NCBI GenBank assembly: GCA_019322475.1
Contig: JAHWIN010000016.1
Location: 1-7,205, forward strand
DNA length: 7,205 bases
Source of the DNA: Candidatus Woesearchaeota archaeon
Lineage (GTDB): Archaea > Nanobdellota > Nanobdellia > Woesearchaeales > JACPBV01
Direction: 5' to 3'
Shown piece by piece: positions 5,105 to 7,205 of the stretch. A model generated the notes under the pieces. It did not search any database and was not told where the DNA came from. It worked only from the letters and a program-made list of their open reading frames with translations. The position numbers were made by a program, and so were the translations under genes. The first letter of the stretch is position 1. Every line of letters begins with the position of its first letter.

Positions 5105-7205
5105 ATGGAGATGCTTAAGGGCAGAAAGCAGAAGCTGATCTTCATAGCAGTTACTGCCTTAGGCATATCTTCTATAATCACCCAGATAATAGCGATAAGG
5201 GAATTCTTAAGCGTTTTTTACGGCAATGAGCTTGTCTTTGGCATAATACTTGCAAACTGGCTCCTTCTGACAGGGATCGGAGCATATCTCGGAAAGTATC
5301 TCAAAAAAGGAAAGATCTCCTGGCTTATATTATCAGAACTCATGGTAGCATTCCTTCCTTTTTTCCATATATGGATTATCAGGAACATAAGGGATCTTGT
5401 CTTCATGCAGGGTGAACTGGCAGGCATAACCTGGATATTCCTCTCTTCATTCATCATACTGCTCCCTTACTGCCTTATCTCAGGATTTCTCCTTACCTTA
5501 GCCTGCTGCCTGTTCTCTTCCAAAAAAGACCCATCTTCAATAGGCAAGGTTTACTTTATAGATAATATAGGCGATATACTTGGGGGCTTCCTCTTCAGCT
5601 TTATCCTTGTCTATCTTCTTGACCATTTCCAGATGGCCCTCCTGATAATGCTGTTAAATATGGCAGCAGCATTCCTGCTTGCTCTTTTCATCAAAAAAAA
5701 GGCCTTAAGCATCACAATAATCCTGCTTACCATAATATCATTTGCAGGCTTTTTCAGCTTTGACCTCAACAAGATTACAAGAGAACAGCAGTACAGGGGC
5801 CAGGAATTATTGTTTGAGAAAGATACGCCTTATGGAAACATAGTCATAACAGATATGATGGGCCAGCTTAATTTCTACGAAAACGGCCTTCCCTTATTCA
5901 CCACCCAAAATACCATATCAAACGAGGAAACAGTGCATTATGCCATGTCCCAGGCAGCTGATCCTGATAAGGTCTTGCTGATATCCGGAGGGGCTTCAGG
6001 GACTGCAGCTGAGATATTGAAGCATGGTGTAACCAGGGTAGATTATGTGGAATTAGACCCCCTTATGATAGAGCTTGGAAAAAAGTATACAAGAAACCTG
6101 GACAGCGAAAAGATAAGGCTTATAGAAGGGGACGGAAGGCTTTTTATCAGGCAGGCAGAAGAAAGGTATGACGTTATGATAATAGGGCTTCCTGACCCAA
6201 GCACAGCCCAGCTCAACAGGTTTTATACTGCAGAATTCTTTGGAGAAGCGAAGAAAGCCCTAAAAGAGGAGGGGGTTATATCATTGAGCTTAAGCGCTCC
6301 TGAGAACTACATGAACCTTGAAGTAAGGAAGCTGAATTCAGCCCTCTATAATTCACTGAAGGAGCACTTTTCAAACGTGATAATAATTCCGGGCGATGAG
6401 AATTTTTTCCTGGCATCTGACAAGGAGCTGAGCTATGACATATCCGGCCTGATAAGAAGCAGGGGCATAGATACCGCTTATGTCAATGAGTTTTACCTGA
6501 AAGGGAAGCTCACTGAAGAAAGGATAGATTATGCCATGTCCTCATTGGTTAAGGACACAAAGATTAACAGGGATTTTACCCCGATCTCATATTATTACCA
6601 TCTCCTTCATTGGATGAGGCAGTTTAAGGTTCACAGCGCTATCTTCTTTATCATCATCCTCCTTTTGGCAGCAGCATACCTCATAAGGATACGGCCTGTT
6701 CCCTTTGCAGTATTCACTACAGGGTTTGCAGGAGCATCATTAGAGGTGATAATCCTTATAGGGTTCCAGATCCTTTATGGCTATGCTTACCATAAGATAT
6801 CTTTAGTCATAACATTTTTTATGGCAGGCCTTGCCATAGGCTCCTATTACATGAACAGGAAGATTCAGGGCATGGGAAAGAAAGAGCTTGTCAGCATTGA
6901 GTTTTCAATAGCATTCTATTCTATGCTTCTTCCGTTGGTGCTTATCCTCCTGAGCAGGATAAAAAACCCTTTCTTCGTCTCGTTGTCATCCCACACCCTT
7001 ATACCCCTGTTTACATTATTGATATCCATATTGGTCGGGATGGAATTCCCCCTTGCCTCAAAGCTTTTCTTCAGGGGAAAGATAGGGGAGACAGCAGGAA
7101 AGCTCTATAACGCAGACCTGATAGGGGCAAGCATAGGGGCTCTCCTCGTAAGCGCTTTTTTTATCCCCTTGTTCGGCATACTGAAGGTATGCTTGCTTAT
7201 AGGGG
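5105..7205 (+). CDS. Polytopic membrane protein with central spermidine-synthase-like domain (partial, C-terminus off the right edge)
   Basis: The frame is open from the ATG at 5105 to the right edge (700 residues, no stop). An N-terminal membrane half has about seven hydrophobic helices (about 10-30 to 201-219). A soluble Rossmann domain follows at about 232-445, then a second membrane half from about 508. The central domain carries TPYGNIVI (241-248), GGASGTAAEILKHG (295-308), VELDP (315-319), EGDGR (341-345) and GLPDPSTAQLNRFYT (361-375), matching the spermine/spermidine synthase superfamily and its membrane-fused subgroup. True aminopropyltransferases have Asp at the first position of the DxxDP motif; here it is Gly361, so polyamine synthesis is doubtful, although SAM or decarboxylated-SAM binding is likely. 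The membrane halves look duplicated: KVYFIDNIGDILGGFL (148-163) resembles KLYNADLIGASIGALL (666-681). GAGGT lies 11 bases before the start; the ATG at 5111 is an alternative. It follows gcvT on the same strand, probably in one transcript. Substrate and role are unknown. Confidence 0.87.
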   Translation, partial: MEMLKGRKQKLIFIAVTALGISSIITQIIAIREFLSVFYGNELVFGIILANWLLLTGIGAYLGKYLKKGKISWLILSELMVAFLPFFHIWIIRNIRDLVFMQGELAGITWIFLSSFIILLPYCLISGFLLTLACCLFSSKKDPSSIGKVYFIDNIGDILGGFLFSFILVYLLDHFQMALLIMLLNMAAAFLLALFIKKKALSITIILLTIISFAGFFSFDLNKITREQQYRGQELLFEKDTPYGNIVITDMMGQLNFYENGLPLFTTQNTISNEETVHYAMSQAADPDKVLLISGGASGTAAEILKHGVTRVDYVELDPLMIELGKKYTRNLDSEKIRLIEGDGRLFIRQAEERYDVMIIGLPDPSTAQLNRFYTAEFFGEAKKALKEEGVISLSLSAPENYMNLEVRKLNSALYNSLKEHFSNVIIIPGDENFFLASDKELSYDISGLIRSRGIDTAYVNEFYLKGKLTEERIDYAMSSLVKDTKINRDFTPISYYYHLLHWMRQFKVHSAIFFIIILLLAAAYLIRIRPVPFAVFTTGFAGASLEVIILIGFQILYGYAYHKISLVITFFMAGLAIGSYYMNRKIQGMGKKELVSIEFSIAFYSMLLPLVLILLSRIKNPFFVSLSSHTLIPLFTLLISILVGMEFPLASKLFFRGKIGETAGKLYNADLIGASIGALLVSAFFIPLFGILKVCLLIG

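Noticed and set aside
5218..5457. Minus-strand open frame opposite the synthase-like gene
   Set aside because: It is antisense to a 700-residue frame with clear family motifs and has no promoter or ribosome-binding site of note.
5105..7205. Annotation as spermidine synthase (speE)
   Set aside because: The first aspartate of the DxxDP motif is Gly and the protein is a membrane fusion, so the symbol would overstate what the sequence shows.
1..7205. CRISPR array, tRNA/rRNA, insertion sequence or defence island
   Set aside because: I read the intergenic gaps on both strands and found no spaced direct repeats, cloverleaf, transposase or terminal inverted repeats; all gaps are short.

Overview
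The window looks like a chromosomal segment from an archaeon, most probably an uncultivated DPANN-type lineage such as Woesearchaeota/Pacearchaeota. The lineage is an inference; no marker gene fixes it. Supporting signs are an archaeal-type THUMP tRNA methyltransferase (Trm-G10 family), TATA-like boxes about 26-28 bases upstream of start codons (leaderless transcription), a small winged-helix protein of a type I associate with archaea, a secreted lamin-tail/cadherin-like surface protein, and codon use dominated by ATA (Ile) and AGG/AGA (Arg) with CGN nearly absent.

Layout. The left half is on the minus strand. Reading right to left it holds a small four-helix membrane protein with a six-cysteine extracellular loop (2789-3352), overlapped by ATGA with the Trm-G10-like tRNA methyltransferase (1776-2792). 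After a 120-base gap with its own promoter comes a large secreted surface protein, cut off by the left edge (1-1655). The right half is on the plus strand: a 125-residue winged-helix protein (3466-3843), gcvT (3900-4997), a 107-base gap that may encode a micropeptide, and a polytopic membrane protein with a spermidine-synthase-like domain in its middle, cut off by the right edge (5105-7205). The two halves diverge from a promoter region at about 3353-3465.

How the genes relate. The membrane protein and tRNA methyltransferase are almost certainly co-transcribed. The winged-helix protein is placed to control the divergent promoter pair, but nothing proves this. GcvT stands without gcvH or gcvP in the window. 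The spermidine-synthase-like protein lacks the usual catalytic aspartate of true aminopropyltransferases and shows an internal duplication of its membrane halves, so its substrate is open. I see no CRISPR array, RNA gene, insertion sequence, integrase or recognised defence system. The window reads as ordinary chromosome with two poorly understood membrane or surface proteins.
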